From assembly GCA_947496465.1 (NCBI GenBank), contig CANMCX010000007.1, positions 106,271-170,270 on the forward strand: a stretch of DNA of 64,000 nucleotides, written 5' to 3'. A model generated the notes under the pieces. It did not search any database. It was not told the origin of the DNA and saw only the letters and a list, made by a program, of their open reading frames with translations. Origin of the DNA: Marinifilum_A sediminis. GTDB taxonomy: Bacteria > Bacteroidota > Bacteroidia > Bacteroidales > Marinifilaceae. Positions within the stretch are counted from its first letter, which is position 1, and each line of letters starts with the position of its first letter. The position numbers were made by a program, and so were the translations under genes. Shown here piece after piece: positions 1-9,135 of this stretch.

Positions 1-250
1 TATCTTCAACGTATAAAATTTGAATCTTTCCTGAAGATCGAGCGACTAATTCAGCTGGTGGATTCAATGTACTTAATACCAATCTAGATCCGATAATATC
101 AGGATATTTAAAAAAGTAACTACCAACTATTATTGTGAATATTACAACAAAAAACAGTGTGGTTCCACTTCGAATGATCCAGTTCGGAACTCTACCTAAA
201 ATCTCTTTTACTTCGTCCGAACGTAACTCTATATTGTTATCTTTCTCCAT
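1..250 (-). CDS. HlyD-family secretion membrane-fusion protein, N-terminal part (truncated by window edge)
   Basis: The first 83 codons are visible; the rest runs off the left edge. The protein starts MEKDNNIELRSDEVKEILG, has one hydrophobic segment at about residues 31-50, then a periplasmic stretch (LVLSTLNPPAELVARSSGKI) typical of the first beta/biotinyl-lipoyl part of HlyD/NHLM-type adaptors. The ATG is 14 bases after the stop of the upstream C39 ABC exporter, so the two form one operon. Its expected role is to carry exported peptide from the inner-membrane exporter through the periplasm to an outer-membrane channel. Family assignment rests on the topology and on the neighbour, because only a short part is visible. 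Confidence 0.8.
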   Translation of the reverse strand, partial: MEKDNNIELRSDEVKEILGRVPNWIIRSGTTLFFVVIFTIIVGSYFFKYPDIIGSRLVLSTLNPPAELVARSSGKIQILYVED

Positions 251-264
251 TTTTAGACACAAAT

Positions 265-2472
265 TTAATTCCCTAATTCCAACTGATTTTTAACCAACTG
301 ATAATACTTACCTTCTAAACGTGTTAATTCTTCATGTGTACCTTGCTCAACAATTTCCCCTTTTTCCAAAACGATAATCTTATCAGCATTACGCACTGTA
401 CTTAATCGGTGTGCAACCACCACAACAGTTCTACCCTTATTGAACTCATCCAAATTCTCCATAATTGCCAATTCATTATTGGCATCTAATGCATTTGTAG
501 CTTCATCGAAGAAAAGAAATTCAGGATTCTTATAAACCGCACGAGCAATTAGTATTCTTTGTTTCTGACCTTGGCTTAAACCGTGACCATTCGCACCAAT
601 ATTGGTATTATATCGCAATGGTAAGGTTTCTATAAATTGATCGATACAGGCAACTTGCACTGCATAAAGCAATCTCTTTTTATCGATATGCTCAACTCCT
701 ACAGCAATGTTTTTTGCAATAGTATCCGAGAAAATAAACCCGTCCTGCATTACAACACCACAGTTTTGTCTCCACATAGAAGAACTGTAATTTGCCAAAG
801 TAACTCCACCTAATGAAATTCTACCCTTTGTAGTAGGATAAAAACCTAACATCAGTTTAATTAAAGTAGTTTTACCACTACCCGATGCTCCTACAATAGC
901 TGTAGTTTTACCATGCTCTACATCCAAATTAACTTCGTTCAAAACCATTTCGGAATGAGGACCTTCATATTGGAAGCAAACTTTGTCAATATTTATGGTT
1001 TTCTCTCCTGGAATTTCGCTAATTTTTTCATCTGAATGTTCTTCCTCATTTTTCATTTCGTGTATTTCGCCCAATCGTTCCAAAGAAATTTTAGCATCTT
1101 GCCACGAATGAATTACCTGAACCAAATTATCTAAGGGTGAGTTTAACTGACCAATAATATACTGAACAGCCATCATCATACCGAGTGTCATTTGACCGTC
1201 CACAACTGCTTTTGCTGCCAAAAAAGTGATAATGATATTCTTGGTTTCGTTAAAAAATATTGAACCTGATATTTGATACTGATTTAAAGCTAAGCCTTTG
1301 GTTCGAACCTGAAACAATTCTGCCTGAATTTGTTCCCATTCCCAACGTTTTTGCTTTTCACAATTGTTCAGCTTAATTTCTTGCATTCCGGTAATTAACT
1401 GTACCAAAGAATTTTGATTGCTTGACAATTGAGCGAAACGTTTGCCATCCAACTCACGACGTTTACGTAAGAACAAGTTCACCCAAATTAAATACAATGC
1501 AGAACCTAAAAGAAAAATAAAGAAAATCTGCATGTTATAAACTGCCAATACAGCTCCGAAAATCACCAAATTTACCATCGAGAACAATACATTTAATGTT
1601 GACGATGTCAAGAAATTTTCGATTCTTGTATGATCTTGAATCCTTTGTAATAAATCTCCAATCATTTTGATATCAAAAAAGCCAATTGGCAATTTCATCA
1701 GCTTAATCAGAAAATCAGATATCAATGATATATTAATTCTGGTTGAAATGTGTAGTAAGATCCACGATCTAATGAACTCAACAGACATTCGTGAAACAAA
1801 CAACACCAATTGCGCTATCAGAACCAAATAAATAAAATTGAGGTTCTGTGTATTGATACCAACATCAACAACCGATTGGGTAAGAAACGGGAAAATCAAC
1901 TGAAGCATACTTCCAAAAAGCATTCCCAATATCAGCTGAATTAAAAATTTACGATAAGGTTTAAGATATTTCAAAAGAAATCCAATACTCTTTTTATTAG
2001 AAACATCTTCATCACTTTGACTGTAAAAATCAGGAGTAGTTTCAACTAATAAACACAAGCCCTTCAATTCTCCCTGGCTTTGCGTGCTTGCCCATTGCTT
2101 TTTAAACTCCTCCTTAGTAAATTTCAATAATCCAGAACCCGGATCGGCAACATGAACTGTTGTTTTACCCCTTTTGGTCTCGATTTTATGAACCACTACA
2201 AAATGATTCTGTCCCCAATGACAAATCGCCGGAAGAGGTGCATCTTTCTCTAATTGCTCGAACGAAATTCGAACGCCCATAGTTTTTAAACCAATGCTTT
2301 CGGCAGCATCGGCAATACCAAGCATAGAAACTCCCTCGCGGGTAATGTGAGATTTATCTCTTAAAGATTGCAAGCTGAATGTTTTGCCATAATGCTTGGC
2401 AATCATTCTCAAACAAGTAGGACCACAATCCATGGCATCCAACTGGCGGAAGTGAGGGAATTTCTTTTTCAA
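265..2472 (-). CDS. Peptidase C39-containing ABC transporter (peptide leader processing and export)
   Basis: A 735-residue PCAT-type exporter that cleaves double-glycine leaders and pumps the product out. The N-terminal C39 protease has Cys16 (in MDCGPTC), His90 (GQNHFVVV) and Asp110 (VADPGSG) as a complete catalytic triad. A six-helix membrane domain spans about residues 165-450. The ATPase has Walker A GASGSGKTT, signature LSQGQKQR, Walker B FLFFDEATNALD and H-loop AHRLST. No ATG fits the N-terminus: the codon before KKKFPHF is TTG and an in-frame stop lies three codons upstream, so a TTG start is proposed. It is the first gene of an operon with the HlyD-like gene. Its natural substrates may be the GG-leader peptides encoded at 15500-16247; that link is inference. 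Confidence 0.95.
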   Translation of the reverse strand: MKKKFPHFRQLDAMDCGPTCLRMIAKHYGKTFSLQSLRDKSHITREGVSMLGIADAAESIGLKTMGVRISFEQLEKDAPLPAICHWGQNHFVVVHKIETKRGKTTVHVADPGSGLLKFTKEEFKKQWASTQSQGELKGLCLLVETTPDFYSQSDEDVSNKKSIGFLLKYLKPYRKFLIQLILGMLFGSMLQLIFPFLTQSVVDVGINTQNLNFIYLVLIAQLVLFVSRMSVEFIRSWILLHISTRINISLISDFLIKLMKLPIGFFDIKMIGDLLQRIQDHTRIENFLTSSTLNVLFSMVNLVIFGAVLAVYNMQIFFIFLLGSALYLIWVNLFLRKRRELDGKRFAQLSSNQNSLVQLITGMQEIKLNNCEKQKRWEWEQIQAELFQVRTKGLALNQYQISGSIFFNETKNIIITFLAAKAVVDGQMTLGMMMAVQYIIGQLNSPLDNLVQVIHSWQDAKISLERLGEIHEMKNEEEHSDEKISEIPGEKTINIDKVCFQYEGPHSEMVLNEVNLDVEHGKTTAIVGASGSGKTTLIKLMLGFYPTTKGRISLGGVTLANYSSSMWRQNCGVVMQDGFIFSDTIAKNIAVGVEHIDKKRLLYAVQVACIDQFIETLPLRYNTNIGANGHGLSQGQKQRILIARAVYKNPEFLFFDEATNALDANNELAIMENLDEFNKGRTVVVVAHRLSTVRNADKIIVLEKGEIVEQGTHEELTRLEGKYYQLVKNQLELGN

Positions 2473-2763
2473 AATAGATTATTAGTTAGCAATTGGTATA
2501 TGGTAGCATAAAAATAGGGAAAATAGTTGAATTTGCACTAAACAAAAAAATAGGTTAAAATTGATTTATCATAGATTAACGATCCTTTACCTGAATTAAT
2601 CATATATTGATCCTATTTACCTTTTAATAAACTTCATAAATGCTTAGTAAAATTTAAAATAAATTAAGCTTGCTAAGGGCTTTATGTTTGAATAGTTAAA
2701 ATTATTATTTTAAACAATATCAAGTTTGATTGATGAATTCAAACAAACTTTCCCATTACCACA

Positions 2764-5370
2764 CTAAAAATCGAACTGAAGACCAAAAGTAAATATTCTT
2801 GCCTGAGGATAATTATTGTAATCAATTCCATTTGGTGCTTCAGGATTTAATCCCTTATAATCAGTAATTGTAAAAAGATTTTTCCCCCCTGCATAAAAAC
2901 GTGCTTTAATATCTTTGCCTAAAAACTGCTTAAATGAATAACCAATTGTAAAGTTCTCCATACGTACAAAAGATGCTTTCTGTACATAGTAATCCGAAAA
3001 ATATGGTCGATATTTAAAGTTAGTATACAGAGCATCTTTTGTCCTGTTATCAGGCAACAGACCAAAAGTCCCCAAATAAGCATCTATATTATTATACATA
3101 TAATTTCCTATTGCGGAACGTAATTTAAGATTAACATCCCAATTTTTATATTGGATATTGGATGTAAATCCAATTAATATTTTAGGTTCTGCACTTTTAT
3201 AGAATCGTCTATCACTGTGATCTACACTCCCATCATTATTAACATCTTTGTACATCCCCTCTATTGGTTTACCATTACTATCATATACTTGCTTAAGGAC
3301 ATAATATGAGTTATATGTTTCCCCTGTTGCTGTATACTGAATTGTACTACCATAACCTGTAATCGGGTTGTTTACAGTTAGGAAATATTCAAAATTATTA
3401 AATTCGTTCCTATTGTAATTTGCATTAAAATGTAAAGTCCAATTTAAATCTTTAATAACAATTGGAACCGCAGAAACTGTGAATTCAATTCCCTTATTAT
3501 CAAATTGTCCATCATAAATAGTCTTTGTACTATGACTAGAACCTGAATATACATCAACCTCAAAAGGTAAGTTTTTACTTTTTTCAATATATCCTTCAAT
3601 TACCGCATTCAAACGACCATTAAAAAAACTCATATCAACACCGATATTACTTGTATAAATTCTATTCAGATAAGCTTTTACTGAGGACTTATTTCCTTTT
3701 CCAATAAGTCCATGTCCCAATCTAATTCCAATGTTGTTTACATATGAAGTTTTCCTTGGTCTACTCAATAATTGATATGACACTCCTGCCGATGCAGAAT
3801 AAACTTTTTCATTCCAATCTTCATCAGTATCCATTCTATAATTTCCAATAACAGAAAGTTTATCCGTTAATTCAATAGATAATCTCCCATACAAGGATTC
3901 CATTTTACTACGTAAATGAGTAAATTCAGTCTCGAGACTAAAGTAAGAATCACTAAGATTATTAAGATAATTTTGATCCAATATCTGATAACCAAAATTC
4001 TCAATATTGTAATCATTCTTATTAATAGAATTACTGGCGGTAATTTTTCTTTTTTTTAATCTATCCGTTTGCTTTATATATCCTATACTAACATTTAAGG
4101 CTGATATAAGAGTGTTAAACTTTTTTTGATAATTTAATCCTCCTTTAAACAAGTTAGAATTCAGATCAAATGTGTTAGCATTAGCCTCAATAAAAATTTC
4201 ATTATTCATATAGTATCGGCTAGCCTGAGCATTATATGATTTATCATTAGATTTATTCTTGCCTAAGTAAATTTCTGCATTTACACCTGGTAAAAAAGGT
4301 ACTTCATACTCTGCTTTAAAGTTGATAGTCCAATTTCGCTGATCAATTTCATTTTCTGAATTATTCAAGATATTAAGAGGATTACCTTGTCCAATATAAG
4401 TGTTGACCTTAAGAGGATACTCTTCTGATTCCTGAATAGATAAAGGTAATGTTGGATTAAATCGCATAGCAGCGTAATAAGCATCCAAATTACCAAATGA
4501 ATGATCAACTCTAGACGTACCAAATCCAAAGCTCAATTTCAATCGATCCTTAAAAAGTAACCTGTTTAAATTTAATCGACTAGTCCACCTAGCATAATCA
4601 GATTCTTTTAGTACACCTTTCTGCTTATCATGTCCACCAGAAACACGGTAAAATGTTTTACCTATCCTACCTGAAATAGCCAAGTTTTGATGATTTCCGA
4701 AAGTAGACTGTAAAACCTCTTCCTGCCAATCAGTATCAGAATTTCCCAACATTGTCAAATATTCAGAATAAGAAGAAGGCAAATATGTATTCATTGCTGA
4801 TTTATAATGGTTTGCATTTAAAACATCAACTGTATTGCTTCTACTCGATATTGATACTGAGTTATCAAAACTTATTGAAATAGGTTTTTTACCAGTACTT
4901 TTTTTACTTTTAATAATTAATACACCATTACCCGCCTGATATCCATATAAAGCGATATCCGCTGCATTCTTTAAAAATTCTATAGATTCTATATCAGCAG
5001 GATTTATCGTATTTAGAAAATTACCAAATTCCTCAGGCTGTACTAATATTTGGATACCATCAAAAAAAACCAACGGATGATCGCCCTTACTATACAATGA
5101 AGATACACCACGTGATTGAAATTTATATGACGATCCTGGATCACCATTAAGTTTTGTTATACTCAAACCTGATATTTTACCTAAAAATAATTCCTGTACC
5201 GATAGTATCAAATCAGTATTTTCGTTTTTAACAACGGTAGTTAAATAATTTTTGGTTGTATCTCTTTTGTTCTTCTCTGCAATTTCATACTCTATGATGG
5301 TTGCTTCTACATTTATTACTTGAGAACAGAGATAAATCAATGTTAAAATAATTGATTTATTCATAATCAA
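2764..5370 (-). CDS. SusC/RagA-like TonB-dependent outer-membrane receptor without SusD partner
   Basis: An 868-residue outer-membrane receptor. After a signal peptide (about residues 1-23) the plug domain begins almost at once: DPGSSYKFQSRGVSS, PLVFFDGIQI and NPADIESIEFLKNAADIALYG match the SusC plug motifs. The rest is a long beta-barrel ending in phenylalanine (FGLQFDF). It lacks the N-terminal carboxypeptidase-like domain common in SusC proteins and is somewhat shorter than most. No SusD-like lipoprotein is adjacent, so it is an orphan. It lies upstream of the C39 exporter on the same strand with a 291-base gap. It may import or export a specific ligand, possibly a peptide; the substrate cannot be told from the sequence. 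Confidence 0.85.
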   Translation of the reverse strand: MIMNKSIILTLIYLCSQVINVEATIIEYEIAEKNKRDTTKNYLTTVVKNENTDLILSVQELFLGKISGLSITKLNGDPGSSYKFQSRGVSSLYSKGDHPLVFFDGIQILVQPEEFGNFLNTINPADIESIEFLKNAADIALYGYQAGNGVLIIKSKKSTGKKPISISFDNSVSISSRSNTVDVLNANHYKSAMNTYLPSSYSEYLTMLGNSDTDWQEEVLQSTFGNHQNLAISGRIGKTFYRVSGGHDKQKGVLKESDYARWTSRLNLNRLLFKDRLKLSFGFGTSRVDHSFGNLDAYYAAMRFNPTLPLSIQESEEYPLKVNTYIGQGNPLNILNNSENEIDQRNWTINFKAEYEVPFLPGVNAEIYLGKNKSNDKSYNAQASRYYMNNEIFIEANANTFDLNSNLFKGGLNYQKKFNTLISALNVSIGYIKQTDRLKKRKITASNSINKNDYNIENFGYQILDQNYLNNLSDSYFSLETEFTHLRSKMESLYGRLSIELTDKLSVIGNYRMDTDEDWNEKVYSASAGVSYQLLSRPRKTSYVNNIGIRLGHGLIGKGNKSSVKAYLNRIYTSNIGVDMSFFNGRLNAVIEGYIEKSKNLPFEVDVYSGSSHSTKTIYDGQFDNKGIEFTVSAVPIVIKDLNWTLHFNANYNRNEFNNFEYFLTVNNPITGYGSTIQYTATGETYNSYYVLKQVYDSNGKPIEGMYKDVNNDGSVDHSDRRFYKSAEPKILIGFTSNIQYKNWDVNLKLRSAIGNYMYNNIDAYLGTFGLLPDNRTKDALYTNFKYRPYFSDYYVQKASFVRMENFTIGYSFKQFLGKDIKARFYAGGKNLFTITDYKGLNPEAPNGIDYNNYPQARIFTFGLQFDF

Positions 5371-5463
5371 TAAGATATTTAAGTAAGTGGTATTATTACT
5401 AAACTATATAAATATCCATAATTCATCTAAAATAATTCATTATTTAAACTAACCCTAGATAAA

Positions 5464-5494
5464 AAACCCCATTCGATAATATCGAATGGGGTTT
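5464..5494 (-). terminator. Intrinsic terminator after the Crp-type gene
   Basis: Perfect 14-bp arms AAACCCCATTCGAT and ATCGAATGGGGTTT with a 3-base loop, followed on the minus strand by a T run (A run at 5461-5466). It lies 19 bases past the stop of the Crp-type gene. Confidence 0.9.
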
Positions 5495-5512
5495 ACATAT
5501 ATTCTTAATATC

Positions 5513-6223
5513 TTATATCAATCCACCGGTTTTTTTAAGTGCATTGCTATTAATTATCTTAATTTTTCTACCGTTTAATTCAATCAGTTTATCTGATTTA
5601 AACTCCGATAGCAATCGAATAACCGATTCGGTAGCCGTACCTACCATATTGGCGAGTTCTTCACGCGTAAGCGATATTTTAAGGGTTCCTTCATCATTTA
5701 GACCAAAGGTATCCTCTAAATGCACTAAAACTTCTGCCAATCGTTCACGAACCGTTTTTTGTGCAATATCAGTAATGTAATTGTTGGCTTCACCCAATTC
5801 GTTACAGGTCATTTTCATCAACTCCAGCGCAAAGTTGGAATTCTCCTGAATCAACTTGGTTAATACTGTACCTGGAATAAAACTTACCATTGCATCTTCA
5901 ATCACCTTTGAAGAAGTACAAAATCGCTCCTGACTTAACACCGATCTAAAACCAATTAAATCACCAGGTTTGGCAAATCGCAATATCTGCTCCTTACCTT
6001 CCAGTCCGGTTTTAAACACTTTTAGTATGCCCGAATACAAAAAATAGCATCCTTTGGCAAAGTCACCTTCTTTATAAAGAACACTTCCTCGTTTTTGGAA
6101 ATGTACATCTTCGTCCCAGAACAGAAGATTCTTATCATCTACCGAAAGATCAGGAAACCGTTCGGTGAATTTATCTGCTAATTGATTGCAATTAGGAAGA
6201 ATTAAATTTTGCTTCATTTTCAA
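5513..6223 (-). CDS. Crp/Fnr-family transcriptional regulator
   Basis: 236 residues. An N-terminal cyclic-nucleotide-binding-like jelly roll covers about residues 35-150 (GSVLYKEGDFAKGCYFLYSGILKVFK, RFAKPGDLIGFRS). A dimer helix follows, then a winged helix-turn-helix at about 160-220 (LTREELANMVGTATESVIRLLSEF). The N-terminal cysteine cluster of true FNR is absent (only a lone NCNQ), so an oxygen-sensing Fe-S role is unlikely. The effector is unknown. It is divergent from the OsmC gene across a 315-base gap and may regulate it, but no operator is obvious. A second start two codons downstream (Met3) is possible. Confidence 0.9.
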   Translation of the reverse strand: MKMKQNLILPNCNQLADKFTERFPDLSVDDKNLLFWDEDVHFQKRGSVLYKEGDFAKGCYFLYSGILKVFKTGLEGKEQILRFAKPGDLIGFRSVLSQERFCTSSKVIEDAMVSFIPGTVLTKLIQENSNFALELMKMTCNELGEANNYITDIAQKTVRERLAEVLVHLEDTFGLNDEGTLKISLTREELANMVGTATESVIRLLSEFKSDKLIELNGRKIKIINSNALKKTGGLI

Positions 6224-6538
6224 CTTAATCTGAAATCACTAATTAGAAATACTATGCTATACTAAATACATCAAATAATGTGCTTAAAATCCACAAAATA
6301 AAGGTGGACGTTTTGCTGTGTTTGTTTGTTGCTAATTCTAAGCTCACCTAGTTTAGAATTAGCTCTAAATATACTAATTTAAGTTTTACTTCTCCAATAG
6401 CTTTTGCTAAGTTGGTTTCAAATTAAACTTTTATTTTTATAGATAAACAGAAATAGGATTAAAAAATAAGTTAGGAATATATTATCAGGTCGTATAACTT
6501 GCTACTTGTAACTTTACATTTAAAACACTTTAATAAAT
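6224..6538. other. Intergenic region between divergent Crp-type and osmC-like genes
   Basis: 315 AT-rich bases with no credible ORF. It must hold the divergent promoters. A weak -7-like TAACTTTA lies about 30 bases before the OsmC start. No clear palindrome was found. Confidence 0.5.
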
Positions 6539-6958
6539 ATGAAACACACTGTAGAGATGTCGTGGTTAGATAATCTAGCCTACGAGGCAGATATGGATGG
6601 ACACAAAATAATAACTGATGCCGGTACTGATATTGGTGGTGACGATAAAGGTTTCCGTCCAAAAAAACTAATGTTAACTGCTCTGGCGGGTTGCACAGGA
6701 ATTGATATGGCAATGATTCTCAAAAAAATGAGAGTGGAAGTTCGTGATATTAAGGTCGCAGTTCATGGAGAATTAACTGAAAGTCAACCAACTTATTACA
6801 AGAATATGCACGTTGTTTACGAATTTTTTGGCAAAGATCTTCCTAAAAAGAAAATAGAACGTGCCGTAAAATTATCCGAAGAAGAATATTGTGGTGTTAG
6901 TGCGCTTTATAAGCAAGTTATTCCGGTTACCTCCGAAATTATTTATCACGAAGAGTAA
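6539..6958 (+). CDS. OsmC/Ohr-family peroxiredoxin-like protein
   Basis: 139 residues, the usual length of the family. OsmC/Ohr proteins reduce organic hydroperoxides using two cysteines. Both are present: Cys52 in LTALAGCTGID and Cys118 in SEEEYCGVSA. The flanking GFRPKKLMLTALAGCTG segment is the family signature. It stands alone on the plus strand, with pheS convergent downstream. It is closer to the general OsmC group than to Ohr, so the substrate is uncertain. No signal peptide is present, consistent with a cytoplasmic antioxidant role. Confidence 0.92.
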   Translation: MKHTVEMSWLDNLAYEADMDGHKIITDAGTDIGGDDKGFRPKKLMLTALAGCTGIDMAMILKKMRVEVRDIKVAVHGELTESQPTYYKNMHVVYEFFGKDLPKKKIERAVKLSEEEYCGVSALYKQVIPVTSEIIYHEE

Positions 6959-7040
6959 AAGTAAAATCCAAATCTCGAATTCCAAAAATGTTACATATTG
7001 GGATTTGGGATTTGATTATTGGTATTTTCTTAACTAAAAA

Positions 7041-7062
7041 ATGCCATCCGTAAGGACAGCAT
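7041..7062 (-). terminator. Probable terminator after pheS
   Basis: Imperfect stem ATGCCATCC / GGACAGCAT (two internal mismatches) with a GTAA loop, followed on the minus strand by a T-rich run. It lies about 30 bases beyond the pheS stop. Confidence 0.55.
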
Positions 7063-7092
7063 CTTTTATAATGGTTGTATAAATAATCCTTA

Positions 7093-8115
7093 TTAAAACC
7101 CTCCAGCAGTAAATTGCTCAAGGAAACGGATATCATTCTCGAAGAACAAACGCAAATCTTTAATACCATATTTTAACATGGTAATACGTTCAATTCCCAT
7201 TCCCAATGCAAATCCCGAATATTTTTTGCTATCGATACCGTTTAATTCCAATACATTTGGATCAACCATTCCACAACCCAAAATCTCAAGCCAACCGGTT
7301 CCTTTACAAACGTTACATCCTTTACCTCCACAAAGCGAACAGGTAACATCAACTTCTGCCGATGGCTCAGTAAATGGGAAATAAGATGGACGCAAACGAA
7401 TCTCTGTTTTCTCTCCAAAGAATTCTTTAGCGAAATAAGTTAAGGTCTGCTTCAAGTCTGCAAATGAAACTTTCTCATCAACATAAAGTGCTTCAATTTG
7501 GTGGAAGATACAGTGAGCTCGAGCCGAAATAGCTTCGTTACGAAATACTCTACCTGGAGTTAAACAACGAATTGGCAACTCCATTTCCTGTAAATCGTGT
7601 ACCTGCACCGATGAAGTATGTGTACGTAAAATTACATCTGGCTCTTTCTCAATAAAGAAAGTATCCTGCATATCACGAGCTGGATGTTCTTCAGGGAAAT
7701 TTAATGCTGAGAAATTGTGCCAGTCATCTTCAATCTCTGGTCCTTCGGAAATTGTAAATCCTAGGCGTGCAAAAATCTCGGTAATCTCGTTTCTCACCAA
7801 CGATAATGGATGACGAGAACCTAACTTTACAGGATCACCAGACAAAGTCAAATCCAAACCTGATTTTACGAATTCTGCACCGGTAAAACTTTCTTTTAAA
7901 GCATTTACCTTATCCATAGCAGCAGTTTTAAGCTCGTTTAAAGCTTTCCCAACTGCCTTTTTCTCTTCATTCGGCACAGTTTTAAAATCAGCAAACAGCG
8001 AAGCAATGCTACCTTTTTTACTAAGGTGCTTAATTCTGAACTGTTCAACCTCTTCAAGTGTTGTAGCCGAAAATCCGTTCAGCTCTTCAAGTAGATTATT
8101 TATTTTGTCAAGCAT
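7093..8115 (-). CDS. pheS: Phenylalanine--tRNA ligase alpha subunit
   Basis: 340 residues, the normal PheS length. The alpha subunit holds the class II catalytic core of the alpha2-beta2 enzyme that charges tRNA-Phe. An N-terminal coiled-coil tRNA-binding arm covers about residues 1-85. The core shows motif 2 (GRVFRNEAISARAHCIFHQIE), FPFTEPSAEVDV, a zinc-ribbon-like CSLCGGKGCNVCKGTGW insert, and motif 3 (ALGMGIERITMLKYGI). pheT is not adjacent, so the subunits are encoded apart. The start codon fits the conserved coiled-coil N-terminus. Confidence 0.97.
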   Translation of the reverse strand: MLDKINNLLEELNGFSATTLEEVEQFRIKHLSKKGSIASLFADFKTVPNEEKKAVGKALNELKTAAMDKVNALKESFTGAEFVKSGLDLTLSGDPVKLGSRHPLSLVRNEITEIFARLGFTISEGPEIEDDWHNFSALNFPEEHPARDMQDTFFIEKEPDVILRTHTSSVQVHDLQEMELPIRCLTPGRVFRNEAISARAHCIFHQIEALYVDEKVSFADLKQTLTYFAKEFFGEKTEIRLRPSYFPFTEPSAEVDVTCSLCGGKGCNVCKGTGWLEILGCGMVDPNVLELNGIDSKKYSGFALGMGIERITMLKYGIKDLRLFFENDIRFLEQFTAGGF

Positions 8116-8207
8116 GATATAACTTCTTTATTTATTGCAATGGTCGGCAAAGTTACAAAAACTTTTTCCTCAACAATCAAAAGCGAATGGCTAAATAGCA
8201 AAAGCTC

Positions 8208-9032
8208 TTAATACTTTAAAATTTTAACTTTCATTTTCACATCGGTATAGGGTCTGTCGTTCGCGTCGGTTTTAAGATTGGCAATTTTATCTAACACATC
8301 TAAACCGCTAATAATTTCACCAAATACCGTGTAATTGTTATCTAAATGCGGCACACCTCCAACAGTCGTAAATGCCTTTCTTTGTTCAGGAGTAAACTCC
8401 AAGCGTTCTCTTGAACTGTTGTAATCAAACTCAATATCTTCTTTTATTTTTTTTGCAATAGTACGAAACTCGTCCACTGCTTTTGCCTTTTTTAAAGAAT
8501 CCAAAACAGCTCTTTTACTTTTGGTTAAATGTCTTTTAACTATTTTTTTTCGTATTGGACCATTAATCTTCTTCTCCATTGCATTTAATTCCTCTTCTGT
8601 AAAAACCCGACCGTGTGCAATGTAAAATTGTGATACATCTGATTCTTTAAAAAGATTTACTTTATCGGGCTGGCGTGGAGAAGCAATCGCTCCCTTTTTA
8701 TGAAAGTATTTAGTATTAAATTCTGATTGTATAGATCTATTTGCATCTCCATATCCAATTGTTTTACCGGCAGGTGCATTTCTCGAATCCTGTGAACCAC
8801 CTTGAGCCACAAAACCTTTAATTACACGATAAAACAAAGTCCCATCGAAATGTTTATTCTCAATTAATTGTAGAAAATTCTGTCTGTGCTTAGGTGTTTC
8901 CTTGTAAAGCATCAATTTCATATTTCCCAAATTGGTTTCTATTAAGATGATAGAATTTGTCGTCTGAGAATAACTCTTATTACAAGTAAAGCCTATTAGA
9001 AGTAGAACCAATAGTATATTTTTAATCCTCAT
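8208..9032 (-). CDS. Exported cyclophilin-type peptidyl-prolyl isomerase with a large insert
   Basis: 274 residues with an N-terminal signal peptide (residues 1-22, ending SYSQ). The cyclophilin fold is recognisable on both sides: FDGTLFYRVIKGFVAQGGSQDS, then SQFYIAHG, and after an interruption GGVPHLDNNYTVFGEIISGLDVLDKI. Between SQFYIAHG and the final part about 90 mostly charged helical residues are inserted, so the protein is far longer than a standard cyclophilin of about 165 residues. It probably catalyses proline isomerisation in the periplasm. A paralogue with the same insert lies just upstream, pointing to a tandem duplication. Confidence 0.9.
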   Translation of the reverse strand: MRIKNILLVLLLIGFTCNKSYSQTTNSIILIETNLGNMKLMLYKETPKHRQNFLQLIENKHFDGTLFYRVIKGFVAQGGSQDSRNAPAGKTIGYGDANRSIQSEFNTKYFHKKGAIASPRQPDKVNLFKESDVSQFYIAHGRVFTEEELNAMEKKINGPIRKKIVKRHLTKSKRAVLDSLKKAKAVDEFRTIAKKIKEDIEFDYNSSRERLEFTPEQRKAFTTVGGVPHLDNNYTVFGEIISGLDVLDKIANLKTDANDRPYTDVKMKVKILKY

Positions 9033-9090
9033 GAAATTTCAATTTTAAAAATCTGAACTAAGATAAACGATGCTAATTTTATAACAAAAA

Positions 9091-9114
9091 AAGCCCTGCT
9101 AAAATGCAGAGCTT
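9091..9114 (-). terminator. Terminator between the two cyclophilin genes
   Basis: Stem AAGCCCTGC / GCAGAGCTT with one mismatch and a 6-base loop, followed on the minus strand by a run of Ts (A run at 9085-9092). It lies just past the stop of the lipoprotein cyclophilin, so the downstream paralogue probably has its own promoter. Confidence 0.75.
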
Positions 9115-9135
9115 CCTTCTATATTTAATTCTTTA

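Noticed and set aside
2764..5370. SusC-like gene as a truncated pseudogene
   Set aside because: It lacks the N-terminal carboxypeptidase-like domain but has a signal peptide, plug, full barrel and terminal phenylalanine with no frameshift.
5513..6223. Crp-type regulator as oxygen-sensing FNR
   Set aside because: The N-terminal cysteine cluster needed for the Fe-S centre is not present.
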